Assembly: GCF_003977755.1 (NCBI RefSeq)
Contig: NZ_RQWN01000001.1
Coordinates: 1,673,969 to 1,737,968 of the forward strand
Source of the DNA: Haloterrigena salifodinae
GTDB taxonomy: Archaea > Halobacteriota > Halobacteria > Halobacteriales > Natrialbaceae
Direction of reading: 5' to 3'
DNA: 64,000 nt
Shown piece by piece: positions 33,717 to 43,123 of this stretch (position 1 is the first letter of the stretch; each line of letters opens with the position of its first letter). The notes beneath the pieces are model-generated. The model made no database searches, was not told the DNA's origin, and was given only the letters and a program-made list of their open reading frames with translations. Position numbers and translations under genes: made by a program.

Positions 33717-34567
33717 CGCGCCGCGAGTGGCTGCTCGTGGTCCTCGGAATCGCGTTCGTCGTGGCCGGCCTCCTGTTCGGCCTCGAGGCGCAGCCGGCGT
33801 GGGCGTGGACGGCGAGCGTCGCGTTCGGCGTCTTCGTGCTCGCGCTCGTCGCGGTTGCGGTCGGCGGCGCGAAGATTCGCGGCGCGCTCGATACGACCGC
33901 CGACGCGCCGCCCGTCTCGTGGGCGCCCGGCGACTCGTTCGCCGCGCCGACCCCCGAGCGGAGCGATCCAACGCCCGAACTCTCGAGCGACGAGGTCGCG
34001 TCGGTAATCGAGCGAGCCGGCGAGCGAGCGCGCCACCGCGAGACCGTCGAAGACGGCCTCGAGGTGGTTCGCCCGCCGCTCCGGGAGGCGTTGGGCGAGG
34101 CCCTCGTTGCGGGCGGGCAGTCGCGGGAGGCAGTGAAAGCGACGCTCGCTGACGGCTCGTGGACCGACGACCGACTGGCCGCGAGCGTCCTCGAGCCGTC
34201 GATCAACCCCTCTGATCGGCCGTTCCGCGAACGAATCCGGGCGTGGCTCTTCCCCGAACGGGTCGCCCGCGAGCGAAGTCGGCGGGCGACGGGCGCCGTC
34301 GCCGAGGCCGCCGATGAGGCGCTCCCGTCGGTCCCCGGCCAGTCGGCCCCCCGGACGAAGCCCGTTCTGCAGCCGCGACTCGAGGAACTCCGGCGCGGTG
34401 CCGACGGCCGACTCCAGCGAGCCGTCGATCCGACGGCGACCGTCCGCGGGCCGCGACCGCCGCGGCCGCGGCTCGCGTCCGACGATGCCGACAGTAGTAC
34501 CGAGAGCGGCGCGGGCCCCCCCGAAGTAGACGGGCCAGACGGGAAACGCGAGGTGGCGGACCGATGA
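33713..34567 (+). CDS. Haloarchaeal membrane-anchored protein of the DUF58/MoxR operon (DUF7269-like)
   Basis: The GTG start lies in the DUF4129 stop codon (GTGA). Of 284 residues, two membrane helices fill positions 5-55, and the rest is cytoplasmic, acidic and helical (LSSDEVASVIERAGERARHRE, VRPPLREALGEALVAGG). No catalytic motif is visible. Haloarchaea carry a protein of this layout between DUF4129 and DUF58 genes; I recall the name DUF7269 for it, but am not certain. Its position implies a structural or adaptor role in the complex. The stop overlaps the next start (ATGA). Confidence 0.8.
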   Translation: MTRREWLLVVLGIAFVVAGLLFGLEAQPAWAWTASVAFGVFVLALVAVAVGGAKIRGALDTTADAPPVSWAPGDSFAAPTPERSDPTPELSSDEVASVIERAGERARHRETVEDGLEVVRPPLREALGEALVAGGQSREAVKATLADGSWTDDRLAASVLEPSINPSDRPFRERIRAWLFPERVARERSRRATGAVAEAADEALPSVPGQSAPRTKPVLQPRLEELRRGADGRLQRAVDPTATVRGPRPPRPRLASDDADSSTESGAGPPEVDGPDGKREVADR

Positions 34568-36135
34568 GCAGACGGCTGCGCTGGCGCGGCGCGATCGCGG
34601 CCACGGTGGTGCTCGTCCTCGCCGGCCTGCTCGACGCCAGCCCCGTCCTGTTGCTCGCCGCGATCGTCCCGCTCGTCTACGTGGCCTACGGCTCGCTGTC
34701 GACCGTTTCGGTGCCTGAGGGACTCGCGGCGGTCCGCGAAGTCTCGCCGACGCCGGCGGCGCCCGGCCGTCCTGTCACCGTGACGCTGACGGTGCGAAAC
34801 GAGTCGGATCGGGCGGTCACCGACTGTCGACTCGTCGACGGCGTCCCCGAAGACCTCGCCGTCCTCGAGGGATCGCCGCGGGCCGGCGTGACCCTCGAGC
34901 CCGGCGAAGAACGCCGAATCGAGTACTTGGCCGTCGCCCGACGCGGCGAGTACGAGTTCGACGCGCCGGAGTGTCGCGTTCGCGGGCCCGGCGCGAGCGC
35001 GGTCGCGACGACGCGGCTGTCGACCGCGGGCGCGGAACGGCTGGTGTGTCGGCTCGACGCCGACGCGCCGCCGATCGAGGAGGTCGGACGCGGCCGGATC
35101 GGGCAGCTGGCGACCGACCGACCCGGCGAGGGTCTCTCCTTCCACTCCGTTCGCGAGCACCGGCCGGACGATCCGGCCGACCGGATCGACTGGCGCCACT
35201 ACGCGAAGCGCGGGACGCTCGCGACGATCGACTACGAGCGCCAAGTCGCGGCGACCGTCGTGCTGGTCGTCGACGCTCGCCCGTCCAACGTGGTCGTCTC
35301 GGGGCCCGGCCGACCGACCGCCGTCGAGTTCGCAGCCTACGCGGCGACCCAGACGCTGACCAACCTGCTCGGCCACGGCCACGATGTCGGCGTCGCCGTC
35401 ATCGGTCGTGACGGCGACGGGCCCGCGGGCCTCCACTGGATCGAACCCGCGAGCGGCCGCGAGCAGCGCACGCGCGCACTCGAGGTCATCCGTTCGGCGA
35501 CGGCGGACGAGTCCTCGAGCGGCCGGTTCTCGCGACCGTCCTCGGAGAGGCAGGACCGTGGACAACTGCCCCGACAGGTCCGCAAGGTACTCGAGCTCGC
35601 GCCGGCGGGAGCGCAGGTGGCGCTGTTCTCGCCGGTGCTCGACGATCGGTCGGTCACGGCGGTCGAGCGCTGGCGCGGGGGCGGCCTCCCCGTCGTCGTG
35701 CTCTCGCCCGACGTCGTCCCGGCGAACACCGTTAGCGGCCAGTACGAACAGCTCCGGCGGCGGACCCGATTGGCTCGCTGCCAGGCGCTTGGCGCCCGGA
35801 CCTTCGACTGGCGCCGCGGGACGCCGCTGCCCGTCCTCATCGAACACGCCTTCACGGCCGACGCGCGGCTCTCGAGCGCCCGGCTCTCGGGCGGATCCGG
35901 CGGTGGTAGTGGTCGGAACGGCGGCGAAGCCGGCAGCGCGGACGGATTCGGTGGCGAAACCGGATCCGGGACCGATGGCGTCGATTCGACGGCGTCGGCG
36001 ACGCTCGAGTCGGAGTCGGAGACGGCCGAGTACACGTGGCGGTCGCCGGCCGACGACTCCGCGGGAGCCGAGCGCGACGGAGCGGTCTCGACCGACGGCG
36101 ACGACGCCTCGCCGCGACAGGGAGGTGATCGGTAG
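34564..36135 (+). CDS. DUF58-domain protein (vWA-like fold)
   Basis: A 523-residue protein. Two N-terminal helices (about 8-45) are followed by an extracytoplasmic or beta-rich part with a CARDB-like section (AAPGRPVTVTLTVRNES). The DUF58 signature FHSVREHRPDDPADRIDWRHYAKRG lies near residue 190, followed by a vWA-like domain with LVVDARPSNVVVSG that lacks a perfect DxSxS metal site. The tail from residue 440 is Gly/Ser/Asp/Glu-rich. DUF58 proteins pair with MoxR AAA ATPases in a proposed chaperone or assembly system. It is linked by ATGA overlap upstream and abuts the next gene. Confidence 0.9.
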   Translation: MSRRLRWRGAIAATVVLVLAGLLDASPVLLLAAIVPLVYVAYGSLSTVSVPEGLAAVREVSPTPAAPGRPVTVTLTVRNESDRAVTDCRLVDGVPEDLAVLEGSPRAGVTLEPGEERRIEYLAVARRGEYEFDAPECRVRGPGASAVATTRLSTAGAERLVCRLDADAPPIEEVGRGRIGQLATDRPGEGLSFHSVREHRPDDPADRIDWRHYAKRGTLATIDYERQVAATVVLVVDARPSNVVVSGPGRPTAVEFAAYAATQTLTNLLGHGHDVGVAVIGRDGDGPAGLHWIEPASGREQRTRALEVIRSATADESSSGRFSRPSSERQDRGQLPRQVRKVLELAPAGAQVALFSPVLDDRSVTAVERWRGGGLPVVVLSPDVVPANTVSGQYEQLRRRTRLARCQALGARTFDWRRGTPLPVLIEHAFTADARLSSARLSGGSGGGSGRNGGEAGSADGFGGETGSGTDGVDSTASATLESESETAEYTWRSPADDSAGAERDGAVSTDGDDASPRQGGDR

Positions 36136-37599
36136 ATGGCCATCGCCGGCCCCCGCCTCGACAGTCCGTCGGCGATCGGCGACGAGGGCAGACCGCGGGC
36201 GACGAGCCTCTGGGTGGCCACGCTCGTCGTCGTCGCCGTCGTCGGCGGGATCGGTATCCGGACCGGCGAGCCGTCGCTGTTGCCGACGCTGGCCCTCGTC
36301 GCCGGCGGCGCCGTCGCCGGCGTCGCCCTGCTCAAGCGCGACTCCTTCGCCCGGCTGTTCGTCGGTCACCTCCTGCTGGTAACTGCCGGCTCGGCGCTCG
36401 CGGTTCTCGTCGTCGTCGGACCGTTCCTCGACCGGGCGCTGTTCGTCGTGGCCGCCTGCGCGCTCTCGCTGGTCGGCGTCGCGGCGGCCTGGGCCGACGT
36501 CGGGAGCGACGATGTCGCGCGGGCGGTCAAGAGCGCGGCCGTGACCTACGTCTCGATGCTCGTCAGCGCGATCGTCGTCACCGTGCTGCTCGCCATCGCC
36601 GTCGCCGGCCGGGTCGCCATGCAGTGGGTCACCGGACCGGCGGCGCCGCTATGGTCCGTCGTCGGCTTTCTGGCGGTCGTGTGGGCGACCGCCGCGGCGC
36701 TCCTGATCGGCTACCGGCAGCTTCCGCTCCGACAGCTGACGCCTCGGTCCCGCCGCGAGCCCCTCGAGTCGCGACTCGAGCGCGTCCATCGAGGCCTCCG
36801 GTGGACGCTCTTCGGGCTCCCCGTGCTGGGGATCGTCTTGACGGTACTCTGGACCTGGGGTGGGTTCGGCAGCGGCGTCCGACAGTTCGGCCTCGAGGCG
36901 CTGTTCCGGGGACTATCGTCGCCGTTCGTCGTCTGGCCGCTCGTCGCCGTCGGGTTCGCGGTCGCACTCACCGGAACGCTGGCCGGCGCCGCGCGGCGCC
37001 TGACCCGCCAGATCAGCGTCGAGTCGACCCGGAGCGCCGTCGCGATGACCGTCGGCGTTGCCATCACGGTCGTCGGCGTCGTCTGGGCCGTCCTCCTGTT
37101 CTTCGGGCTGGTTCGGGGCGTCCCGCGGCTGGCCTGGGGGCTGACGACCTCCGGCGCGCCGGTCGCCGCGCTGTTGCTGGCCGGGCCGCTGGCGCTGTTC
37201 GTCGTCGGCGGCGCCGCCGTCCTCGCCGACGGCCTGGAGTTGCTCCCGACTCGAGCGACCGGGCCGGCCGTCGCCGCGACGGGGCTGCTGTTCGTCGCGA
37301 TCGGACTGGGCGGGGGCGAACCCATCCTGACGTTCGCGACCGTCGCCGGCGCCTTGCTCGTCTGGGACGTCTCGACGTTCGGCCTCGGGCTGACCGCCGA
37401 ACTCGGCCACCTCCCCGACACCCGCCGCCTCGAGCTGTTCCACGCTGCGGTCGCCGTCGGCGTGGCGCTGGGCGCCGTCCTGCTGGCGGCCGGTCTCGAG
37501 GCGCTGCGGTCGGGCGCGTTCGCGGGGATCGGCACTGCTGGCGGCGCCGTCGTGATTGCGTTCGGCGCGGTGCTGTTGCTGGTGCCGTTGCGCGGGTAG
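36136..37599 (+). CDS. Polytopic membrane protein of the DUF58/MoxR operon (DUF7519-like)
   Basis: A 487-residue hydrophobic protein with about 13-14 membrane helices, Gly/Ala/Val-rich, with no extended soluble domain and no recognised active-site motif. Its start directly follows the DUF58 stop. Haloarchaeal operons of this kind often end with a large membrane protein; I recall DUF7519 for it, with moderate certainty. It could be the membrane platform or channel on which the MoxR-DUF58 pair acts, a role suggested only by position. Confidence 0.78.
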   Translation: MAIAGPRLDSPSAIGDEGRPRATSLWVATLVVVAVVGGIGIRTGEPSLLPTLALVAGGAVAGVALLKRDSFARLFVGHLLLVTAGSALAVLVVVGPFLDRALFVVAACALSLVGVAAAWADVGSDDVARAVKSAAVTYVSMLVSAIVVTVLLAIAVAGRVAMQWVTGPAAPLWSVVGFLAVVWATAAALLIGYRQLPLRQLTPRSRREPLESRLERVHRGLRWTLFGLPVLGIVLTVLWTWGGFGSGVRQFGLEALFRGLSSPFVVWPLVAVGFAVALTGTLAGAARRLTRQISVESTRSAVAMTVGVAITVVGVVWAVLLFFGLVRGVPRLAWGLTTSGAPVAALLLAGPLALFVVGGAAVLADGLELLPTRATGPAVAATGLLFVAIGLGGGEPILTFATVAGALLVWDVSTFGLGLTAELGHLPDTRRLELFHAAVAVGVALGAVLLAAGLEALRSGAFAGIGTAGGAVVIAFGAVLLLVPLRG

Positions 37600-37659
37600 C
37601 GGTTCGGCTCCGATGGGACCGATCAGGGGATTGATGTTCACCGAGTATCACGTTCGCAT

Positions 37660-38871
37660 ATGGACGAATCGAACGTGACGCCCGCCGGCGCCGAAGCCAC
37701 CGTCCGCGACGTCGTCGGGCGCATCGAGGAAGCCGCCGTGGTCGACCACGGCGTGCTCTACGCCGTGCTCTCGGCCGTGTTCGCCCGCGGCCACGTCCTG
37801 CTCGAGGACGTGCCGGGAACGGGTAAATCGGTCATCGCGCGGACGATCGCCGAGTCGATGGGTCTGGAGTTTACGCGCATCCAGTTCACCCCCGACCTGC
37901 TGCCCTCCGACGTGAGCGGGTCGACGGTCTACGACGAACACAACGGCGAGTTCGAGTTCTCGGAGGGGCCGGTGTTCGCCAACGTCGTGCTGGCCGACGA
38001 GATCAACCGCGCGCCGCCGAAGACCCAGGCCGCGCTGCTCGAGGCCATGGAGGAGCGCCAGGTCAGCGTCGACGGGACGACCTACGACCTGCCCGAGCCC
38101 TTCGTCGTGATCGCGACCCAGAACCCGATCGAACAGGAGGGAACATTCCGCCTGCCGGAGGCCCAGCGCGACCGCTTCAGCGTCAAGACCTCGCTTGGCT
38201 ACCCCGACGCCGACGGGGAGATGGGACTGCTCGAACGGCGGGCGAACCGCCGGACGCTGTCGCCGAGCGTCGAGCCGGTTACCGATCCAGACGCGGTGCT
38301 ATCGATCCAGGAACTGACCGAAGATGTGACCGTCGACGAGAAGCTCCGGCGCTACATCATCGACCTCGCGCGGGCGACCCGGCGGGACGGCCATGCCGAG
38401 ATCGGCGTCTCGCCGCGGGGCGTCCAGCGAGTCTTTGAGGCGGCCCGCGCAGCGGCGGTCATCGACGGCCGATCCTACGTCACGCCTGACGACGTGAAGC
38501 GCCTCGCCGAGCCGACGATGGCCCACCGGATCGTACTCACGACCGAAGCCAGCGTCGAGGGCGTCGCGGGCGGCGATATCGTGCGGCGCGCCCTGCGGTC
38601 GGTCGACGTGCCGGCGGTGTCGCCGGACGCGAGCGAGCCCGACGGCGACGACCCCGGTAGCGAACCGCTCGCAGACAGCGACGTAGCGGACTCGTCGGCA
38701 GACCCAGAGGACGGCGCGTCCCCTGCCGACCCGTCGTCCGATGACTCGAGCGACGACCCGGACGCTACCTGGACCGAATCGGACCAGAGCCGCGATTCCG
38801 ACGACGTGATCGACGAACGCTCGCCAACCGATGAGGCCACTCGAGCGGACGACGATTCACCGTGGCCGTAA
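37660..38871 (+). CDS. MoxR-family AAA+ ATPase
   Basis: A 403-residue MoxR protein. Walker A is LLEDVPGTGKSVIA near residue 50, FTPDLLPSDVSGSTVYDE follows, Walker B is NVVLADEINRAPPKTQAAL near residue 110, and sensor 1 is VIATQNPIEQEGTFRLPEAQRDRF. The lid domain carries sensor 2 near SPRGVQRVFEAARAAA. The last 80 residues are an acidic Asp/Ser tail. MoxR ATPases work with vWA or DUF58 partners to activate or assemble target proteins. It is last in the five-gene operon, after a 60-base gap that could hold its own promoter. Confidence 0.93.
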   Translation: MDESNVTPAGAEATVRDVVGRIEEAAVVDHGVLYAVLSAVFARGHVLLEDVPGTGKSVIARTIAESMGLEFTRIQFTPDLLPSDVSGSTVYDEHNGEFEFSEGPVFANVVLADEINRAPPKTQAALLEAMEERQVSVDGTTYDLPEPFVVIATQNPIEQEGTFRLPEAQRDRFSVKTSLGYPDADGEMGLLERRANRRTLSPSVEPVTDPDAVLSIQELTEDVTVDEKLRRYIIDLARATRRDGHAEIGVSPRGVQRVFEAARAAAVIDGRSYVTPDDVKRLAEPTMAHRIVLTTEASVEGVAGGDIVRRALRSVDVPAVSPDASEPDGDDPGSEPLADSDVADSSADPEDGASPADPSSDDSSDDPDATWTESDQSRDSDDVIDERSPTDEATRADDDSPWP

Positions 38872-39009
38872 GGGAGGTCGGGCCGAACAATCGCCGCCGC
38901 TGTCCGTCAAATTCGTCCGCCATGTGAATGGTTCATGGACGTACTACAGGATTCGCCCTTGCAAACGCCCGTCGTAGCTTGATGGCCATCCCCAGCGTTG
39001 ATTCGCGTG

Positions 39010-39354
39010 ATGGCGCTCCAACAGATCGATCACGCGGACGACCACATGCAGGAGTGTATCGACAACTGTCTCGAGGCCGCCCAGGTCTGCGAGTGGTGTG
39101 CCGATGCCTGTGCAGACGAGGACGGGATGGCCCGCTGTATCCGGCTCTGTCGGGACGTGGCAGACATCGCGTCGCTGCACGCGCGCTTTATGGCCCGCAA
39201 CTCGGGCTACCACGAGGAACTGGGCGAGATCTGCGCCGACCTCTGTGAGGAGTGCGCCGAAGAGTGCGAACAGCACGATCACGACCACTGTCAGGCCTGC
39301 GCGGAGATCCTGCCGGAGTGTGCCGAAAGCTGTCGGGAGATGGCGTCGGCCTGA
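39010..39354 (+). CDS. Cysteine-rich four-helix-bundle copper-binding-type protein (DUF326)
   Basis: I choose ATG 39010, giving 114 residues with 15 cysteines. The Cys fall in helical pairs (ECIDNCLEAAQVCEWCADAC, CIRLCRDVADI, EICADLCEECAEECEQ, HDHDHCQACAEILPECAESC) with His in HDHDH. This is the pattern of four-helix-bundle copper-storage proteins (Csp/DUF326). Such proteins bind several copper(I) ions inside the bundle. No signal peptide is seen, so it would act in the cytoplasm. It stands alone between the MoxR operon and a histidine kinase. Confidence 0.87.
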   Translation: MALQQIDHADDHMQECIDNCLEAAQVCEWCADACADEDGMARCIRLCRDVADIASLHARFMARNSGYHEELGEICADLCEECAEECEQHDHDHCQACAEILPECAESCREMASA

Positions 39355-39581
39355 TTCGGAACCGGGAGGCGGCAACCGCCGCTCTCGTAATAGGCTCGAA
39401 CCAGTACCACTGCGCTTACGTTTCAGTGGGTTGTCGATACTGAGCCGCGTTCTTTTGTACGTCGAGGATCTTTCTCTGATACGATTTCGGTGAGACCGAT
39501 TGCCCTCCACTCTCGATTGACGGTCCGACCACGCGACAGTACTCGGACCGGTCCAGATTCCAACCCGATCTGCCAGATTCT
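39355..39581. other. Spacer upstream of the histidine kinase gene
   Basis: A 227-base spacer of lower GC content, with TTCTTTTGTACG and ATCTTTCTCTGATACG near 39450-39485. No coding signature; the kinase promoter is probably here. Confidence 0.4.
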
Positions 39582-42500
39582 ATGAGTGAAACAACGCAGA
39601 ACCCCGGCGACGAAGAAGAGCCGGCGCTCGAGGGCGAGCTCGAGCCGCCGAGCGACCGAACTGACTTCCCCGACTTCCGCGGTCCGGTCGCGCCCCTCGA
39701 GGACCACGAGACGGTCGACCATTTCGGACTGATCTACGAGACGCACGCCGAACGGTTCGCGGCGGTCGGTCCCTACGTCGTACAGGGACTCGAGCGCGGC
39801 GAACGCTGCATGTACATCCGCGCGGACAGTTCGCGCGAGGAGGTACTCGACGCGCTGCAAAGCGGCGGAATCGACGTCGACGCCGCACTCGATTCGGGAC
39901 AGCTCTCCGTCCACACCGTCGAGGAGACGTATCTCGACGGCGGTTCGTTCGACGTCGACGAGGGGTACGACCTTCTCGAGCGCGCCATGGAAGAGGCGCA
40001 CGCGGAGTACGAAGGGTTCCGCGTGACCGCCGAGGAGACGTGGCTCGCCGACGACGAGCACGCTCAGGAAGCGTTCATGAGCTGTGAGGCGCACGTAAAC
40101 GACCTCGTCGACGGCGAGGAGAGCACGGCCCTGTGTCAGTACGACCGCACCGAGTTGCCCCCGGAAGTCATCGAGGACGTCATCCAGACGCACCCCTATC
40201 TCATCTACGACGGAACGGTCTGCCAGAACGTCTTCTACACCCCACCCGAGGAGTACTTCGGTCCCGCCCGTCCCGCTCGGGAGAACGAACGCAAACTGCA
40301 GACGCTGGTCGATCGCACCGACGCGGAGGCGACGCTCGAAACCGAGGAGTGGGCCCAGCGGCAGCTGTACGCGATCGCCGCGGATCCCCATCGCTCGTTC
40401 GAGGAGAAGATCGATGACCTCCTCGCGTTCGGCCGCGAGATGTTCGACCTCGAGGTCGGCGGCATGGCCCGCGTCGATCCGGCGACAGATTACTACCGGA
40501 TCGAAGCGGTCAGCGGCGACCACGACGGGCTGGAGGTCGATACGGAGATCCCGCTGTCGGAAACCTACTGCCACGAGGTCGTCGAGAACGGGCCGGCCGA
40601 CACCGTCCCGATGCCGACCGAACTGTCGACGGTCACCGGCGAACTATCGGAACCGAAGTCCCGCGCGTCCGACGACGTACGGGCGTATCTCGGCACCTGC
40701 ATCCCGATCGAGGGCGATCTCGATCGGACGTTCTTCTTCACCTCCTCGGACCCGTCGGACGGCGCGTTCTCCGAACGGGAGCGGACCTTCCTGCGGTTGA
40801 TGGGCCAGTGGGTCAAGTACGAACTCGAGCAGCGACGCCACGAGCGACTCCTGCGGGATCTCTACGAAACAATCGCGGATCCGCAGGCGTCCGTTTCCGA
40901 GAAAATCGAGGGGCTGCTCGAACTCGGAAGCGAGCGGTTTGGCCTCGAGATCGGGTACTTCACGCAGACCGACGACGACGAGACGTTCGAGATCATCGCC
41001 ACGATCGGCGATCACGACGAGATCCGAGCAGGCGCCAGGGACACGCTGTGTAACACGTACTGCGAGAAGCTCCTCGCGTCGCCGGGCCCGATCTCCGTGA
41101 CCGACGCCGCCGAGGTCGGCTGGACCGACGACCCCGCCTACGAGCGGTTCGGCCTCGACGCGTACTTCGCGACGACCGTCCACGCTGGCGGCGAGGAGTA
41201 CGGCACGCTGTGTTTCGGCTCCGAATCACCGCGCGACCGATCCTACAGCGACAGCGAGCGCACCTTTCTCGATCTGATGGGACAGTGGTTGAGTTACGAA
41301 CTGGAACAGCAGCGACGCGTCCGCTACCTGCAGGAGAGCTACGAGATCACGTCCGATCCCGCGCGCTCCTTCGAGGAGAAGTTACAGGCGTTGTTCGACC
41401 TCGGGAGCGAGCAGTTCGGCCTCGACGTCGGCGGCATGGCCAAGGTCTTCCCCGACGCCGACCGACTCGAAGTCGAATACACGAGCGAGGAGTGCGGTCC
41501 GTTCCGGTCCGGGCTCGAACCGCCGCTGTCGGGAACGTATTGCGGGGCGGCGTACGGCGCGGACGACCCCATGACCATCACCGATCCCGTCGCGGAAGGC
41601 TACGACGGATATGCCTACGAGGTGCTCGGGTTCGAGGCGTATCTCGGCACGCACATTGAGGTCGATAGCGGACACGACCGCTTGTTCTTCTTCACGACCA
41701 CCGAGCCGCGAGCCCGTCCGTTCACGGACGCCGAGCGCACCTTCCTCGATCTGATGGGACAGTGGGTGAGCTACGAGCTCGAGCGACGGAAACACAGGCA
41801 ATCGCAGGAGAAGCTGTACGAAATCACCGCCGACAGCGATCTCTCGTTCGACGAGAAGACCGAGCACCTGCTCGATCTGGCTCGCGAGCGGTTCGACCTC
41901 GAGATGGGATTCCTCCTCGAGAAACAAGGCGACGAGTTCCGCGTCGTCAAGACTCGAGGGACGGATCTCGAGGAGGGCGTCGCGCGGCTCTCGGCGAACC
42001 CCGGCAACTACTGTAAGCGAACCATTACGATGGAGACGCCGCTGGGCGTCGAGGACGTCACGGCGGTCGGCTGGGACGACGATCCGCTCTATCGTGAGTA
42101 CGATCTGGGCTGTTATCTCGGCACGAAGGTGACCGACGGCGACGGCGTCTACGGATCGGTGTGCTTCGCCGATACCGGCGGTCGGGACCGGGAATTCACC
42201 GACGCCGACTACGCCTTTCTCGACCTGATCGGCCAGTGGCTCAGCTACGAACTCGAGCGCGACGAACGCGAACGCCGGCTCGAGCGCTCCAACGAGCGTC
42301 TCGAGGAGTCGAACGAACGCCTCGAACAGTTCGCCTACGCGGCCAGTCACGACCTGCAGGAACCGCTCCGGATGGTCTCGAGTTACCTCCAGTTGCTCGA
42401 GAGCCGATACGAGGACACCCTCGACGCGGAAGGCAAAGAGTTCCTCGAGTTCGCCGTCGACGGCGCCGATCGGATGCGCGAGATGATCGACGCCCTGCTG

Positions 42501-42995
42501 GCGTACTCCCGGGTCGAGACTAGGGGCGACCCGCTGGAACCGGTCGCCCTCGAGGACGTCTTCGAGAGCGTCCGCGAGGACCTCCGCATGCAGATCGAGG
42601 AGTCCGACACGACGATCACCGCCGACTCGCTCCCGCGGGTCCGGGGCGACGCCAGTCAGTTACGACAGGTGTTTCAGAACCTCCTCAGCAACGCAATCAC
42701 GTATAGCGGCGATGAACCGCCGCGCGTTCACGTCACCGCCGAACGACGGGGTCGAGACGTGGTCGTCTCGGTCCGCGACGAGGGAATCGGCATCGATCCG
42801 GACGAGCAGGACCGCATCTTCGACATCTTCGACCGCCTCCACAGTCGCGAGGAGTACGACGGGACGGGGATCGGCCTCGCGCTGTGCGAGCGAATCGTCG
42901 AGCGCCACGGCGGGGAGATCTGGGTCGACTCCGAACCCGGCGACGGCTCGACGTTCTCGTTTCTGCTGCAGCCCGCGGCCGCCGGCAGCTCGTGA
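39582..42995 (+). CDS. Soluble sensor histidine kinase: MEDS domain, four GAF-like repeats, HisKA-HATPase
   Basis: A 1137-residue cytoplasmic kinase without membrane helices. Residues about 45-220 form a MEDS/DcmR-type sensory domain (DHFGLIYETHAERF, PYVVQGLERGERCMYI). Four GAF-like repeats start near 262, 426, 586 and 745, each opening with (L/S)Y-x-I-(T/A)-(A/S)D and a Phe-Asp-Leu or Phe-Gly-Leu core (EMFDLEVGGMA, ERFGLEIGYFT, EQFGLDVGGMA, ERFDLEMGFLL), each closing LMGQW or LIGQW. A short coiled coil leads to HisKA with SHDLQEP (phospho-His about 923), then HATPase boxes NLLSNAI, DEGIGID and GTGIGLALCERI. No receiver domain follows; the partner regulator is unknown. Confidence 0.93.
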   Translation: MSETTQNPGDEEEPALEGELEPPSDRTDFPDFRGPVAPLEDHETVDHFGLIYETHAERFAAVGPYVVQGLERGERCMYIRADSSREEVLDALQSGGIDVDAALDSGQLSVHTVEETYLDGGSFDVDEGYDLLERAMEEAHAEYEGFRVTAEETWLADDEHAQEAFMSCEAHVNDLVDGEESTALCQYDRTELPPEVIEDVIQTHPYLIYDGTVCQNVFYTPPEEYFGPARPARENERKLQTLVDRTDAEATLETEEWAQRQLYAIAADPHRSFEEKIDDLLAFGREMFDLEVGGMARVDPATDYYRIEAVSGDHDGLEVDTEIPLSETYCHEVVENGPADTVPMPTELSTVTGELSEPKSRASDDVRAYLGTCIPIEGDLDRTFFFTSSDPSDGAFSERERTFLRLMGQWVKYELEQRRHERLLRDLYETIADPQASVSEKIEGLLELGSERFGLEIGYFTQTDDDETFEIIATIGDHDEIRAGARDTLCNTYCEKLLASPGPISVTDAAEVGWTDDPAYERFGLDAYFATTVHAGGEEYGTLCFGSESPRDRSYSDSERTFLDLMGQWLSYELEQQRRVRYLQESYEITSDPARSFEEKLQALFDLGSEQFGLDVGGMAKVFPDADRLEVEYTSEECGPFRSGLEPPLSGTYCGAAYGADDPMTITDPVAEGYDGYAYEVLGFEAYLGTHIEVDSGHDRLFFFTTTEPRARPFTDAERTFLDLMGQWVSYELERRKHRQSQEKLYEITADSDLSFDEKTEHLLDLARERFDLEMGFLLEKQGDEFRVVKTRGTDLEEGVARLSANPGNYCKRTITMETPLGVEDVTAVGWDDDPLYREYDLGCYLGTKVTDGDGVYGSVCFADTGGRDREFTDADYAFLDLIGQWLSYELERDERERRLERSNERLEESNERLEQFAYAASHDLQEPLRMVSSYLQLLESRYEDTLDAEGKEFLEFAVDGADRMREMIDALLAYSRVETRGDPLEPVALEDVFESVREDLRMQIEESDTTITADSLPRVRGDASQLRQVFQNLLSNAITYSGDEPPRVHVTAERRGRDVVVSVRDEGIGIDPDEQDRIFDIFDRLHSREEYDGTGIGLALCERIVERHGGEIWVDSEPGDGSTFSFLLQPAAAGSS

Positions 42996-43123
42996 TCCGT
43001 CGCCTCGCTATCCGCGGGCGAAAATCGGAAGCTATCGAATCGATTGCGGACGGAAGGAATAGCAGAGATCGTATTACAGGACGTACTACGACCGTCAACC
43101 GCGTCGAGCGATCGGTCCGACGA

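Noticed and set aside
33346-36369. 1007-codon open frame on the minus strand across the DUF4129/DUF58 genes
   Set aside because: It is antisense to clearly coding genes with overlapping stop/start links, is Arg/Gly/Asp-rich with no domain, and stop codons are rare in this frame because of the high GC content.
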